A stretch of DNA of 64,000 bases from Sphingomonas abaci (GTDB taxonomy: Bacteria > Pseudomonadota > Alphaproteobacteria > Sphingomonadales > Sphingomonadaceae), in the NCBI RefSeq assembly GCF_014199625.1, contig NZ_JACHNY010000002.1:310001-374000 (forward strand). The letters are read 5' to 3'. Below are positions 40,820 to 49,839 of the stretch, piece by piece. The first letter of the stretch is position 1. The number at the start of each line of letters is the position of its first letter. The notes beneath the pieces are model-generated. The model did no database searches and was not told where the DNA came from. It worked only from the letters and a program-made list of their open reading frames with translations. The position numbers and the translations under genes are program-made.

Positions 40820-43800
40820 TTACGGCGAGCCATAGCCGCCACCGCCCGGCGTTTCGATCACGAATCGGTCGCCCGGCATCAGCTCGACCTGCGCCACGCC
40901 GGCCAGATCCTCGGTCCGGCCGTCCCGCCTCTCGATTCGCTGCGTGCCGACCGCCCCATCACCGCCGCCCGCCAGGCCGAATGGCGCGATGCTGCGGCGA
41001 GAGGCGACGATCGTCGCGGTCATCGGCTCCAGTGCGGTGATCGCGCGGACGACGCCGTCGCCGCCGGGATGCGCGCCGCGACCACCCGATTCGCGACGGA
41101 TGGCGAACCGGTCCAGCCGCACCGGATAGCGATGCTCCAGGATCTCGGGATCGGTGATCCGCGTGTTCGTCATGTGGCTGTGCACCGCGGCGGTGCCGGC
41201 GAAATCGGGGCCCGCGCCAGTGCCGCCGCAGATCGTCTCGTAATATTGATACCGGTCGCTGCCGAACAGGAAATTGTTCATCGTGCCCTGGGCGGCGGCA
41301 CAGGCGCCCAGCGCGCCGAGCAGCGCATTGCAGACCGCCTGGCTGACCTCCGTGTTGCCGGCGACCACGGCGCGGCCGGGCGGGGGCGCGAGGAAGGATC
41401 CCGCGGGGATCACGATGGTGAGCGGCGCTAGGCAGCCTTCGTTGAGCGGCAGGTCCTCCCCGATCAGGCACCGAAAGGCATAAAGGACGACCGCCCGGGT
41501 CACGGCGGGCGGGGCGTTGAAATTGCCGGCGCTCGCCGGGCCGGTGCCGGTAAAATCGATCGTCGCGCCGCGCGCCGCGCGGTCGATCGTCACGCGGACG
41601 TGGAGCGGCGTGCCGTCGTCCATGGCATAGTCGAACGCGCCGTCGGACAGGCGGGCCAGGACGCGGCGGATGCTGTCCTCCGCATGGGCCATGACATGGC
41701 CCATATACGCCCGGACGACCGGCCAGCCGCTGGCGGAGACCAGGGCGGACAGTTCGGCGATGCCGGTCGCGTTGGCGGCCAGTTGCGCCTTGATGTCGGC
41801 GACGTTGGTGTCGGGGCTTCGCGCCGGGTAACGCGCCTCGGCCAGCAGGCGGCGGAACTCGGCCTCGCGCAGGCGGCCGCCATCGACCAGGAGGAAATCG
41901 TCGATCACCACGCCTTCCTCCTCCAGCGTGCGCGAGCCGGGCGGGGTCGATCCCGGGGTCAGGCCGCCGATATCGGCGTGGTGGCCCCGATTGGCGACGA
42001 AGAAGCGGATTTCCCGGCCCGCATCGTCGAACACGGGCGTGATCACGGTGACGTCGGGCAGGTGGGTGCCGCCATTGAATGGATTGTTCAGCGCGACGAC
42101 GTCGCCCGGCTTCAGCGTCGCAGCCCGGCTGGCGATGACCGTGCGCACGCTTTCGCCCATCGCGCCCAGATGGACGGGAACATGCGGCGCATTGGCGACC
42201 AGCCGTCCCTGCGCGTCGAACAGCGCGCAGGAAAAGTCGAGCCGCTCCTTCATGTTCACGCTGCTTGCGGTGTTGCGCAGCACCACGCCCATCCGTTCCG
42301 CGATGCCCATGAAGCGGGTGTTGAATAGTTCGAGCCGGACCGGATCGACGCTCGCCGGATCACGCGCGGCCTGGGTGGTGGCGCGGTCGTGGCGGAGGAC
42401 GAGTTCGCCGCCGTTGCCGACCGTCATCGTCCAGCCCGGCTCCACCATCGTCGTCGCGATCGCCTCGCGGATCAGGGCGGGGCCGATGACGCGATCGCCG
42501 GGCCGCAACGCGGCGCGATCATGGATGGGCGTGCGATGCTCCGCGCCCCCGGTCCAGACCGCGACATGGTCGAGAGGCGCGGGCAGATCGCCGCCGCGCG
42601 GGGAGAAGGGCGGCGGCGCGATCCGCTCGCCGTCCAGGATCGCTTCGACCAGCACGCTTTCGATCACGATCGGGCGGTCCGGACTGACGAAGCCGAAGCG
42701 GGCGCGATGCGCGGTCTCGAAGGCAACGCGCATCGCGCCAGCCTCTGCCCAATCAACCGCGAGCGCGGTGTCGGTGCCGGCATAGCGCAGATGCACGGTC
42801 GCGACCCGCCGGGCGTCGGGTGCGATGTCCGTCGCCGCCTCCTCGCCGAGCGCAGCGACGAGCGCGTCCAGCGCCGTACCCAGGGGCCGCTCCACCGATC
42901 GCTGGCGGATCGCCACCCGGTCGGCGAGACCCATCCCATAGGCCGACAGGACCCCGGCGAAGCGATGGATCAGGACGGCGCGCATCCCCAGCACCTCGGC
43001 GACGCGGCACGCATGCTGTCCGCCCGCCCCACCGAAACATTGCAGCGCGAAGCCGATGACGTCCTCGCCCCGTTCAAGCGCGACCCGCTTGATCGCGGCG
43101 GCCATGTGCGCGACCGCGACCTCCAGAAAGCCCTCGGCGACCACGCGCGGATCGTTCATGCCGATTTGCGCAGCCAGCGCGGCGAAGCCGCGGCGCGTTG
43201 CCTCGACGTCCAGGGGCTGGTCGCCGCCCTGCCCGAACACCGCCGGGAAATGGTCCGGCCGCACCTTGCCGACCAGGACATTGGCGTCGGTCACGGTCAG
43301 CGGGCCGCCGCGACGATAGCAGGCCGGGCCGGGCTGCGCGCCGGCGCTGTCCGGACCGACCCGGAACCGCGACCCGTCATAGCGCAGGATCGACCCGCCG
43401 CCCGCCGCCACCGTCTCGATCGCCATCATCGGCACGCGCATCTCGACCCCGGCGATCTCCGCGTCGAGCACGCGCTCGAACTGCCCGGCATAAAGGGCGA
43501 CGTCGGTGGACGTGCCGCCCATGTCGAAGCCGATCACCCGGTGGAAGCCGGCGGCCGCGGCCGTCCGCGCCGCCGCGACGACGCCGCCGGCCGGACCGGA
43601 CAGGATCGCGTCCTTGCCCTGGAACGCGCGTGCATCGGCCAGGCCGCCGCTCGATTGCATGAAGTGCAGCGGAATCGGCCCCAGCGCGGCGGCGACGCGG
43701 TCGACATATCGGCGCAGCACCGGCGACAGATAGGCGTCGACCACCGTCGTCCGCCCGCGCGAGACCAGTCCGATCAGCGGGCTGACCCTGTGGCTGGCGG

Positions 43801-44368
43801 AGACCTGGGGGAAGCCCGCCCGGCGGGCGAGGGCCGCGACATGCGCCTCGGTCGCGCCATGCGCCCAGCCATGCGTCAGCGCGATCGCGACCGCCTCATA
43901 TCCCTCGGCGCGTTTGGCGGCGAGCAGGGCGGCGGTCTCGGCATCGTCGAGCGGCAGCACGATCCCGCCATCGCGGTCGATGCGGCCGCCGATCTCGACG
44001 ACATCGTCATGCAGCGGGGTCGGCCTGCGGATGGCCAGGTCGAACAGCCTGGGCCGCGTCTGGTCGCCGATCGCCAGCAGGTCGGCGAAGCCCCGGTCGA
44101 CCACCAGCAGCGTCCGCGCACCCTTGCGTTCCAGCAGCGCGTTGGTGGCGACGGTCGTGCCCATCTTCACCGAGTCGATGCGGTCGGCCGGCAGGTCCGC
44201 GTCCGGGGCAAGGCCCAGGATCAGGCGGATGCTGGCGATCGCGGCGTCCGCATAGCGTTCGGGATTCTCGCTCAGCAGCTTGGCGGTGTGCAACGATCCG
44301 TCAGGGGCGCGGGCGACGGTGTCGGTGAAGGTGCCACCGCGATCGATCCAGAACGCCCAGCCCGTCAT
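40820..44368 (-). CDS. Fused hydantoinase A/B, 5-oxoprolinase-like
   Basis: A 1182-residue protein. Residues 1 to about 680 are a HyuA-type domain (FWIDRGGTFTDTVARAPDG; VKMGTTVATNALLERKG; VIGFDMGGTSTDVALY), and the rest is a HyuB-type domain (VALNNPFNGGTHLPDVTVITPVF; GGTGAGPDFAGTAAVHSHMTNTRITDPEILEHRYPV; FVIETPGGGGYGSP). This full-length fusion is the form of ATP-dependent 5-oxoprolinase (OplaH), which opens 5-oxo-L-proline to glutamate; hydantoin or acetone-carboxylase-like substrates remain possible. ATG 44368 follows GAGGGG. It is divergent from a MarR-like regulator and the DUF969/DUF979/DUF2891 genes. Confidence 0.87.
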   Translation of the reverse strand: MTGWAFWIDRGGTFTDTVARAPDGSLHTAKLLSENPERYADAAIASIRLILGLAPDADLPADRIDSVKMGTTVATNALLERKGARTLLVVDRGFADLLAIGDQTRPRLFDLAIRRPTPLHDDVVEIGGRIDRDGGIVLPLDDAETAALLAAKRAEGYEAVAIALTHGWAHGATEAHVAALARRAGFPQVSASHRVSPLIGLVSRGRTTVVDAYLSPVLRRYVDRVAAALGPIPLHFMQSSGGLADARAFQGKDAILSGPAGGVVAAARTAAAAGFHRVIGFDMGGTSTDVALYAGQFERVLDAEIAGVEMRVPMMAIETVAAGGGSILRYDGSRFRVGPDSAGAQPGPACYRRGGPLTVTDANVLVGKVRPDHFPAVFGQGGDQPLDVEATRRGFAALAAQIGMNDPRVVAEGFLEVAVAHMAAAIKRVALERGEDVIGFALQCFGGAGGQHACRVAEVLGMRAVLIHRFAGVLSAYGMGLADRVAIRQRSVERPLGTALDALVAALGEEAATDIAPDARRVATVHLRYAGTDTALAVDWAEAGAMRVAFETAHRARFGFVSPDRPIVIESVLVEAILDGERIAPPPFSPRGGDLPAPLDHVAVWTGGAEHRTPIHDRAALRPGDRVIGPALIREAIATTMVEPGWTMTVGNGGELVLRHDRATTQAARDPASVDPVRLELFNTRFMGIAERMGVVLRNTASSVNMKERLDFSCALFDAQGRLVANAPHVPVHLGAMGESVRTVIASRAATLKPGDVVALNNPFNGGTHLPDVTVITPVFDDAGREIRFFVANRGHHADIGGLTPGSTPPGSRTLEEEGVVIDDFLLVDGGRLREAEFRRLLAEARYPARSPDTNVADIKAQLAANATGIAELSALVSASGWPVVRAYMGHVMAHAEDSIRRVLARLSDGAFDYAMDDGTPLHVRVTIDRAARGATIDFTGTGPASAGNFNAPPAVTRAVVLYAFRCLIGEDLPLNEGCLAPLTIVIPAGSFLAPPPGRAVVAGNTEVSQAVCNALLGALGACAAAQGTMNNFLFGSDRYQYYETICGGTGAGPDFAGTAAVHSHMTNTRITDPEILEHRYPVRLDRFAIRRESGGRGAHPGGDGVVRAITALEPMTATIVASRRSIAPFGLAGGGDGAVGTQRIERRDGRTEDLAGVAQVELMPGDRFVIETPGGGGYGSP

Positions 44369-44388
44369 CGCCAATCCCCTCACGGACG

Positions 44389-44431
44389 AATCATCGATAA
44401 ATCATCGACGATTTCCCATCGTGGATTGACA
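44389..44431 (+). promoter_or_regulatory. Repeat-rich control region between the 5-oxoprolinase and MarR-like genes
   Basis: AATCATCGAT (44389-44398) is repeated as AATCATCGAC (44400-44409), exactly 11 bp apart, one helical turn. The second copy is part of the near-palindrome AAATCATCGACGATTT (44399-44414, 14 of 16 positions). TTGACA follows at 44426-44431 as a possible -35 for the rightward genes, but no clear -10 was found. The MarR-like protein encoded to the right is the obvious candidate to bind here. Confidence 0.5.
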
Positions 44432-44479
44432 GAGTGGCGGCCGAGCGCAACCCTTCTGCTCCGAAAGGGGACGGGCGGC

Positions 44480-44995
44480 ATGGCGGACGAGAAGCAGGCA
44501 ATCGTGTCCTCGGCGCATCTCGCCGATGGATCGACGCCGGCCCTGTCGGAACTGGAGTTCAGCCTGACCCTGGCGGCCACCGCCTATCACCGCTGGATCG
44601 CGCGCTGCGCCGCGGCGGCGGCGGACGGGCCGGCGCTCGCGCCGCTGGAGGTGCTGATCCTCCACACCGTCCGCCACCGCGACCGGGCGAAACGGATCGC
44701 CGATATCGGCCTGGTCCTCGACATCGAGGATACGCACCTGGTGACCTACGCCATCCGCAAGCTGGAACGCGCCGGACTGGTCGCCACGCATCGCGCGGGC
44801 AAGGACAAGCTGGTCGCCGCCACGGATGCCGGCCGCGCCTTCTGCGCCCGTTACCGGGAAGTCCGCGAACGGGTGTTGGCGACCGCGATCGTCGCCGATG
44901 GTCCGGACGGCGCGCGCCTGTCCGATGTGGCCGACCTGCTGCGCCGCCTGTCAGGCCAGTACAACCAGGCGGCTCGCGCCGCCGCGACCCTGTAG
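44480..44995 (+). CDS. MarR-like winged-helix regulator
   Basis: A 171-residue predicted transcription factor. The central part LEVLILHTVRHRDRAKRIADIGLVLDIEDTHLVTYAIRKLERAGLVATHRAGKDKLVAATDAG is a MarR-type winged helix; residues before and after form helices for dimerisation. It matches a less well-studied MarR-like group rather than classical MarR. ATG 44480 follows AAGGGGACGG. It is first in a tight operon with DUF969, DUF979 and DUF2891 genes (8-base gap to the next gene). Confidence 0.82.
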   Translation: MADEKQAIVSSAHLADGSTPALSELEFSLTLAATAYHRWIARCAAAAADGPALAPLEVLILHTVRHRDRAKRIADIGLVLDIEDTHLVTYAIRKLERAGLVATHRAGKDKLVAATDAGRAFCARYREVRERVLATAIVADGPDGARLSDVADLLRRLSGQYNQAARAAATL

Positions 44996-45003
44996 GGGGC
45001 ATC

Positions 45004-45669
45004 ATGCTCGTCCTGTCGGGAATCGCGATCATCATCGTCGGCTTCGCGCTTGGCTTGAACCCGCTGCTCGTCGTCACGGTCGCCGCGCTCGCCAGCGCCG
45101 CCGCCGCCGGCCACGGGCCGGTCGAGGTGGTGGCGATGATCGGCCGGGCATTCGTCGATGCCCGCTATCTGGCGATCCCCTATTTGGCGTTGCCGACCAT
45201 CGGGCTGCTGGAGCGCGCCGGCCTGCGGGTGAAGGCGCGCGCCATCGTCGGGGGCCTCCGCCGGGCGACGACGGGCCGGGTGCTGCTCGGCTATCTGGCG
45301 CTGCGGCAGGTCACCGCCGCGCTGGGCCTGATCTCGCTTGGCGGCCATGTCCAGATGGTGCGCCCGATCGTCGCCCCCATGGCCGAAGCGGCGGAGGAAC
45401 GGGACGAACGGGGCGCGCTGGATCCCGAGACCCGCGACCAGATCCGGGCGCATGCCGCGGCGGTGGACAATATCGGCGTGTTCTTCGGCGAGGACGTGTT
45501 CATCGCGATCGGTTCGATCCTGCTGATCCGTGCGATCCTGGCGCAGGAGGGGGTGTCGGTCACACCGCTTGATGTCGCGCTCTGGGCCATCCCGACCGCG
45601 ATCGCCGCCTTCCTCATCCATGGTGGGCGGCTGCTGCTGCTCGATCGCCGCTTGAAGCGCCGCGCGTGA
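45004..45669 (+). CDS. DUF969 family membrane protein
   Basis: A 221-residue integral membrane protein with about five hydrophobic segments (LVLSGIAIIIVGFALGLNPLLVVTVAALASAAAAG at the N-terminus) and the DUF969 core AFVDARYLAIPYLALPTIGLLERAGLRVKA...LGGHVQMVRPIVAPMAEAAAE-like. DUF969 and DUF979 proteins are always found as pairs and are thought to form a permease. It overlaps the DUF979 start (GTGA). Confidence 0.88.
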   Translation: MLVLSGIAIIIVGFALGLNPLLVVTVAALASAAAAGHGPVEVVAMIGRAFVDARYLAIPYLALPTIGLLERAGLRVKARAIVGGLRRATTGRVLLGYLALRQVTAALGLISLGGHVQMVRPIVAPMAEAAEERDERGALDPETRDQIRAHAAAVDNIGVFFGEDVFIAIGSILLIRAILAQEGVSVTPLDVALWAIPTAIAAFLIHGGRLLLLDRRLKRRA

Positions 45670-46631
45670 TCGGACTCGATGCGCTTGGCATCGCGGCGGC
45701 GGTCCTGCCAGGAGCGGTCGCCGCCCATCATGCCTTGGACCGGACGGCGGCGACGCGGTGGCGCAATACCGGTTTCTGGGGCGTGTTCGCGCTCCTCCTG
45801 GCGGCCGGGCCGTGGTTGCCCGACCTGGTGAACGGCGGCCTGGTCCTGGTCATGGTCGCGCTGGCGACACGGGGTCTGCGGGCGGCCCCGGTCGCCAGCA
45901 GCGACGCGGCGGCCCAGGCCGTCCAAGCCTCGCGCCTCGGCGCCTGGCTGTTCGTGCCGGCGCTGGCGATCCCGGCAGTGACGCTGGTGGGCACGCTGTC
46001 CGTCGCCAATGGCCGGATCGCCGGCCTGGCGCTGATCGATCCGAAGCAGGTGACGCTGGTCGCGCTGACGCTCGGCGCGATTGTCGCGCTCGGCCTGGCC
46101 CTGCGGCTCACTCGGCCGCCCCGCGGGGCGCCGGTGGCGGAGGCGCGGCGCCTGGTGGATTCGATCGGCTGGGCGATGGTGCTGCCGCAGATGCTGGCCG
46201 CGCTGGGCGGAGTCTTCGCACTGTCCGGCGTCGGCAAGGTCGTGGCCGATGGCGTCGTCAACATGGTCGCGCTCGACACGCCGCTGGTCGCGACCATCGC
46301 CTATTGCGTCGGCATGGCGGTGTTCACGATGATCATGGGCAATGCCTTCGCCGCCTTCCCGATCATGACCGGGGGCATCGGCCTGCCGATCGTCATCCGC
46401 CACTTCGGTGGCGACCCGGCGATCGTCGCCGCGCTCGGCATGGTGTCGGGCTTCTGCGGCACGCTGATGACGCCGATGGCGGCCAACTACAATATCGTGC
46501 CGGCCGCCATATTGGAGCTGCGTGACCGTTTCGGCGTGATCCGCGTCCAATGGCCGACCGCGATCCTGCTGCTGATCTTCAACATCGCGGTGCTCGCCTC
46601 GTGCGCCTTTCCCGGAGGATGGGGCCGATGA
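45666..46631 (+). CDS. DUF979 family membrane protein
   Basis: A 321-residue integral membrane protein with about eight to nine hydrophobic segments. The core GMAVFTMIMGNAFAAFPIMTGGIGLPIVIRHFGGDPAIVAALGMVSGFCGTLMTPMAANYNIVPAAILEL is diagnostic of DUF979. GTG start at 45666 overlaps the DUF969 stop. Partner of the preceding protein in a probable two-subunit transporter. Confidence 0.88.
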   Translation: MIGLDALGIAAAVLPGAVAAHHALDRTAATRWRNTGFWGVFALLLAAGPWLPDLVNGGLVLVMVALATRGLRAAPVASSDAAAQAVQASRLGAWLFVPALAIPAVTLVGTLSVANGRIAGLALIDPKQVTLVALTLGAIVALGLALRLTRPPRGAPVAEARRLVDSIGWAMVLPQMLAALGGVFALSGVGKVVADGVVNMVALDTPLVATIAYCVGMAVFTMIMGNAFAAFPIMTGGIGLPIVIRHFGGDPAIVAALGMVSGFCGTLMTPMAANYNIVPAAILELRDRFGVIRVQWPTAILLLIFNIAVLASCAFPGGWGR

Positions 46632-47614
46632 CTCCCGTTCAAGCCGGCCGCTTCGCGCGCATCGCGCTCGGCCATGTGACCCGCCCATATCCGCACAAAG
46701 CCGATCACGTGATGACGGGCGACGCCGACGTCTACCGGCCTCAGCGAGTGCATCCGATCTTCTTTGGCAGCTTCGACTGGCATAGCTGCGTCCATGGCTA
46801 TTGGCTGCTCGCGCGGGTGCGGCGACTGTTCCCGGTCGTGGCCGAGGCGGCGGCGATCGATACGCTGTTCGCCGATGCCTTCACCGCCGAGAAGGTCGAG
46901 GCCGAGCGCGCCTATCTCGACCGGCCGATGTCGCGCGGGTTCGAGCGGCCCTATGGCTGGGCTTGGCTGCTGATGCTTCAGGGCGAGCTGATGGTGGGCG
47001 ACAGCCCGCACGCTGCGACGCTGCGCCCCCTTGCCGATGCCTTCGCCGACCGCTGGCGTGCGCATCTGCCGCTGATGACCTATCCGGTCCGCGCCGGCAC
47101 CCATGCCAACACGGCCTTCGCGCTGGTCCTCGCCGATCGCTATGCGCGGGTGGTGGGCGACGAGCCGCTGCGCGACCGGATGGCGGAGCACGCGAGGCGT
47201 TGGTTCGGCGGCGATCGTGGGGCGCAGGCTTGGGAACCGAGTGGCGAGGATTTCCTGTCGCCGGTGCTGATGGAGGCGATGGCGATGGAGCGCCTGCTGC
47301 CCGCCGTAGACTTCGCCGCGTGGTTCGACGCCTTTCTGCCGGCGCTCGCCGGCGGCATGCCCGCCACGCTGCTGACGCCGGCGCAGGTCAGCGATCGCAG
47401 CGACGGGCGGATCGCGCATCTAGATGGCCTGAACCTCAGCCGTGCCTGGGCGATGCGGTCCCTCGCCGCCGCCACCGACGGCCCGGCCCGCCGAGTGCTC
47501 GAGACCGCCGCCGCCGATCATCTGGCCGCCGCCATCGAGGCGGTCGCGGGGGACTATATGGGCGAACACTGGCTCGCCAGCTTCGGGCTGCTGGCGCTGA
47601 CCGGCACAGACTGA
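46628..47614 (+). CDS. DUF2891 family protein
   Basis: A 328-residue soluble protein of the DUF2891 family: YPHKADHVM near the N-terminus, then HPIFFGSFDWHSCVHGYWLLAR, RPYGWAWLLMLQGEL, and AGTHANTAFALVLADRYAR, with conserved His and Trp residues in an all-helical (alpha/alpha toroid-like) pattern. Function unknown. ATG 46628 overlaps the DUF979 stop. Its 3' end overlaps the convergent GH1/RmlD-like gene by 61 bases. Confidence 0.88.
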   Translation: MTPVQAGRFARIALGHVTRPYPHKADHVMTGDADVYRPQRVHPIFFGSFDWHSCVHGYWLLARVRRLFPVVAEAAAIDTLFADAFTAEKVEAERAYLDRPMSRGFERPYGWAWLLMLQGELMVGDSPHAATLRPLADAFADRWRAHLPLMTYPVRAGTHANTAFALVLADRYARVVGDEPLRDRMAEHARRWFGGDRGAQAWEPSGEDFLSPVLMEAMAMERLLPAVDFAAWFDAFLPALAGGMPATLLTPAQVSDRSDGRIAHLDGLNLSRAWAMRSLAAATDGPARRVLETAAADHLAAAIEAVAGDYMGEHWLASFGLLALTGTD

Positions 47615-49803
47615 TCGTTCCGCGGCGCATGGCGGGGCCGCACCGATGCCGCGGGGGTCGCCGCGGCGCGGTCGACCGCGCGCTCACGCGCGAAGCGGGA
47701 GATCGCGTCGTCGAGGGTGGCGGCCAGGGGGCCGCGCTCGCTGGCGAGGGGCGCATATCGTGGCCGCGGCGCGGGGCCGTGCACGTCCACGCCCGCGACC
47801 GGCCGGATCAGGGCGGGATCGTGACCGCACGCCAGGGCGATGCGTCGCCCGAACTCCGCCCAGCTCACCGCCTCGCCGCCGGACAAATGCCAGATGCCCT
47901 CCACGCCGTCGATCAACAGGTCCAGAGCCGCATCCACCAGGGCCGGTACATAGGTGGGGGTCACGACATGATCGCTGGCTGCCGGAAACGGGCGTCCCGT
48001 GTCCAGCGCCGACACGAGCCGCCCGGCGAAGGCGTCCGAATCGTGGGGCGAGAAGAGGGCAGCCGTCCGTACCACCAGCGACCCGGGCAGCCGCGCGCAG
48101 CCCGCCTCCATCATCGCCTTGCTCCGGCCATAGGCGCCCAGCGGCCGGGGTGGGTCGCTCTCGACTAGCGAACGTCCGATGTCGCCCGCGAACACGAGAT
48201 CGCTCGACAGGTTGAGGCACGCAATGCCATCGCTCGCGCAGGCTCGCGCCAGGGCGGTCGCGGCGACGGCGTTGATCCGCTGGCAGGCCGCTTCGTCCGC
48301 TTCCGCATCGTCGACCCCGACCCAGCCCGCGGCGTTGATCACCGCCCAGGGGGTCAGTTCACGCAGGACGGTGGCGATCCTGTCGCTGTCCGTGACGTCC
48401 AAGCGATCCCGTCCGGCCGCGACATGGGCGAGGCCGCGCGCCGCGCAGGCGCGGGCAAAGGCGCGGCCGAGCGCTCCATGGCCGCCGCAGATCAGGAGCG
48501 GCCGGCCACCGGGGTCCGACGCGGCCATGGCCGGACGGGCTTCGCCATAGGTCAGCCGATCGGGACGTTGCCACCAGCCGGGCTGGTCCACCACCGGGTG
48601 GCGTGGTCGCCCGGCCGCCAAATCGCGCCAGAGCGTCGCCAATGCCGTCGCCCGCGGCGTCGCTGCCGTGACGTCGAACAGGCCGGGTTCGTAGACGCCG
48701 TCGGCGGTCAGCAGCGTGTTCCATCCCCGACTCCCCAGCAACGCCCAGGGGGTGACCGCGCGGATGTCCGCGCCTTCGGCCGCCACGGCATGGGCGGTGT
48801 CCCAGGCCTGGGCGGCCCAACGCAACTGCTCCTCCCGGGTGCAGCCGTTATGGACCTCGGTCAGCGCGATCGGCGTGCGGTAGCGGTGCCAGGTCGCGCG
48901 CAGCGCCTCGGCCAGGCCGCCGGGCAGCGGGTCGAGCACGCGCACCGCTTCGGTGTCGACATAGCGGTCCTGCCCGTTGCCGCCGCGCAGATGCTCGGGA
49001 TAGCGATCCACGCGGTGGTCGAGGAAGCGGTCGCTGGTCAGATAGTGGTTCACCCCGATCACATCGGGCGGGCAGGGATCGTCCGCGATCGCGCGAAGCC
49101 GATCCGCAAGGCCCAGCGGCGTCAGCAGCGCGAACAGGGGATGGTCCAGGCCGACCCGCCCGGCCAGGAGGTCCCATCCTGCCCAGCGACGGAGATTGTC
49201 GTGTTCGGCCTGGTGGCGGAGGGGCGACGTGGCGCAGGTCAGGCCGAGATCGTCGGTCTGGATCAGCCGCGCCGCCGGATTGACGCGCCGGATCGCCGCC
49301 ATCGACAGCCGAGTCGCATCGACTTGGTTGAGCAGCGCCACCCAGAAGGCGCGGGCATCTGTCGCATGGGGATACCAATGGCCGTACAGCGCCGAGAAGC
49401 GGGCGGTGGTCACCGGCTCGTTGACCGGCGTCCAGTCCGCGACCCACGGATAGCGCTCCGCGACCGCGCCGGCGTGCCGCGCCAGGCCGCGCGCGAAGCC
49501 CGGATCGAGCAGATGGGTATGCGACGGACCGCTGCCATGGTGGACCAGCCCGACGATCGGCCGGATGCCCAGCGCGCCCAACCGCTTCAGCCGGGCATCC
49601 GGCCAGCTCCAGTCCGGCTCGCCGTCGGGGGCGGTTCGTTCCCACAGGACCGGATAGCGGATCGCCGTCAGCCCCAGGGCGGCAAAACGATCGAGATCGT
49701 CCAGCCTGTCGTGGTGCCCGCTGAGCCGGACCTGGTCCCGATAGCGGTCCGCGACCCGGTTGACCGTGCACTCGACCCCGCCCCACAAGGCGATGCCGGT
49801 CAT
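47554..49803 (-). CDS. GH1-like glycosidase fused to an RmlD-like reductase
   Basis: A 749-residue fusion. Residues 1-400 are a TIM barrel of the GH1 type (VECTVNRVADRYRDQ; acid/base Glu129 in WTPVNEP; likely nucleophile Glu316 in ALTEVHNG). Residues 434-720 are a dTDP-4-dehydrorhamnose reductase-like domain: GGHGALG at 440-446, NAAGWVGVDDAE, and YGRSK (Tyr557, Lys561). Such fusions occur beside glycosyltransferase and galactofuranose genes; the joint role in glycan building is unproven. The last 30 residues are low complexity and overlap the DUF2891 gene. It lies 36 bases downstream of the next minus-strand fusion gene, in the same operon. Confidence 0.85.
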   Translation of the reverse strand: MTGIALWGGVECTVNRVADRYRDQVRLSGHHDRLDDLDRFAALGLTAIRYPVLWERTAPDGEPDWSWPDARLKRLGALGIRPIVGLVHHGSGPSHTHLLDPGFARGLARHAGAVAERYPWVADWTPVNEPVTTARFSALYGHWYPHATDARAFWVALLNQVDATRLSMAAIRRVNPAARLIQTDDLGLTCATSPLRHQAEHDNLRRWAGWDLLAGRVGLDHPLFALLTPLGLADRLRAIADDPCPPDVIGVNHYLTSDRFLDHRVDRYPEHLRGGNGQDRYVDTEAVRVLDPLPGGLAEALRATWHRYRTPIALTEVHNGCTREEQLRWAAQAWDTAHAVAAEGADIRAVTPWALLGSRGWNTLLTADGVYEPGLFDVTAATPRATALATLWRDLAAGRPRHPVVDQPGWWQRPDRLTYGEARPAMAASDPGGRPLLICGGHGALGRAFARACAARGLAHVAAGRDRLDVTDSDRIATVLRELTPWAVINAAGWVGVDDAEADEAACQRINAVAATALARACASDGIACLNLSSDLVFAGDIGRSLVESDPPRPLGAYGRSKAMMEAGCARLPGSLVVRTAALFSPHDSDAFAGRLVSALDTGRPFPAASDHVVTPTYVPALVDAALDLLIDGVEGIWHLSGGEAVSWAEFGRRIALACGHDPALIRPVAGVDVHGPAPRPRYAPLASERGPLAATLDDAISRFARERAVDRAAATPAASVRPRHAPRNDQSVPVSASSPKLASQCSPI

Positions 49804-49839
49804 CGTCGCGGACCTTCAAGCGGCTGAGGGCCCGGCACC

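Noticed and set aside
42389..44479. Plus-strand frame of about 700 codons fused to the MarR-like gene
   Set aside because: Antisense to the well-conserved HyuA domain; the regulator starts at 44480 behind a ribosome binding site.
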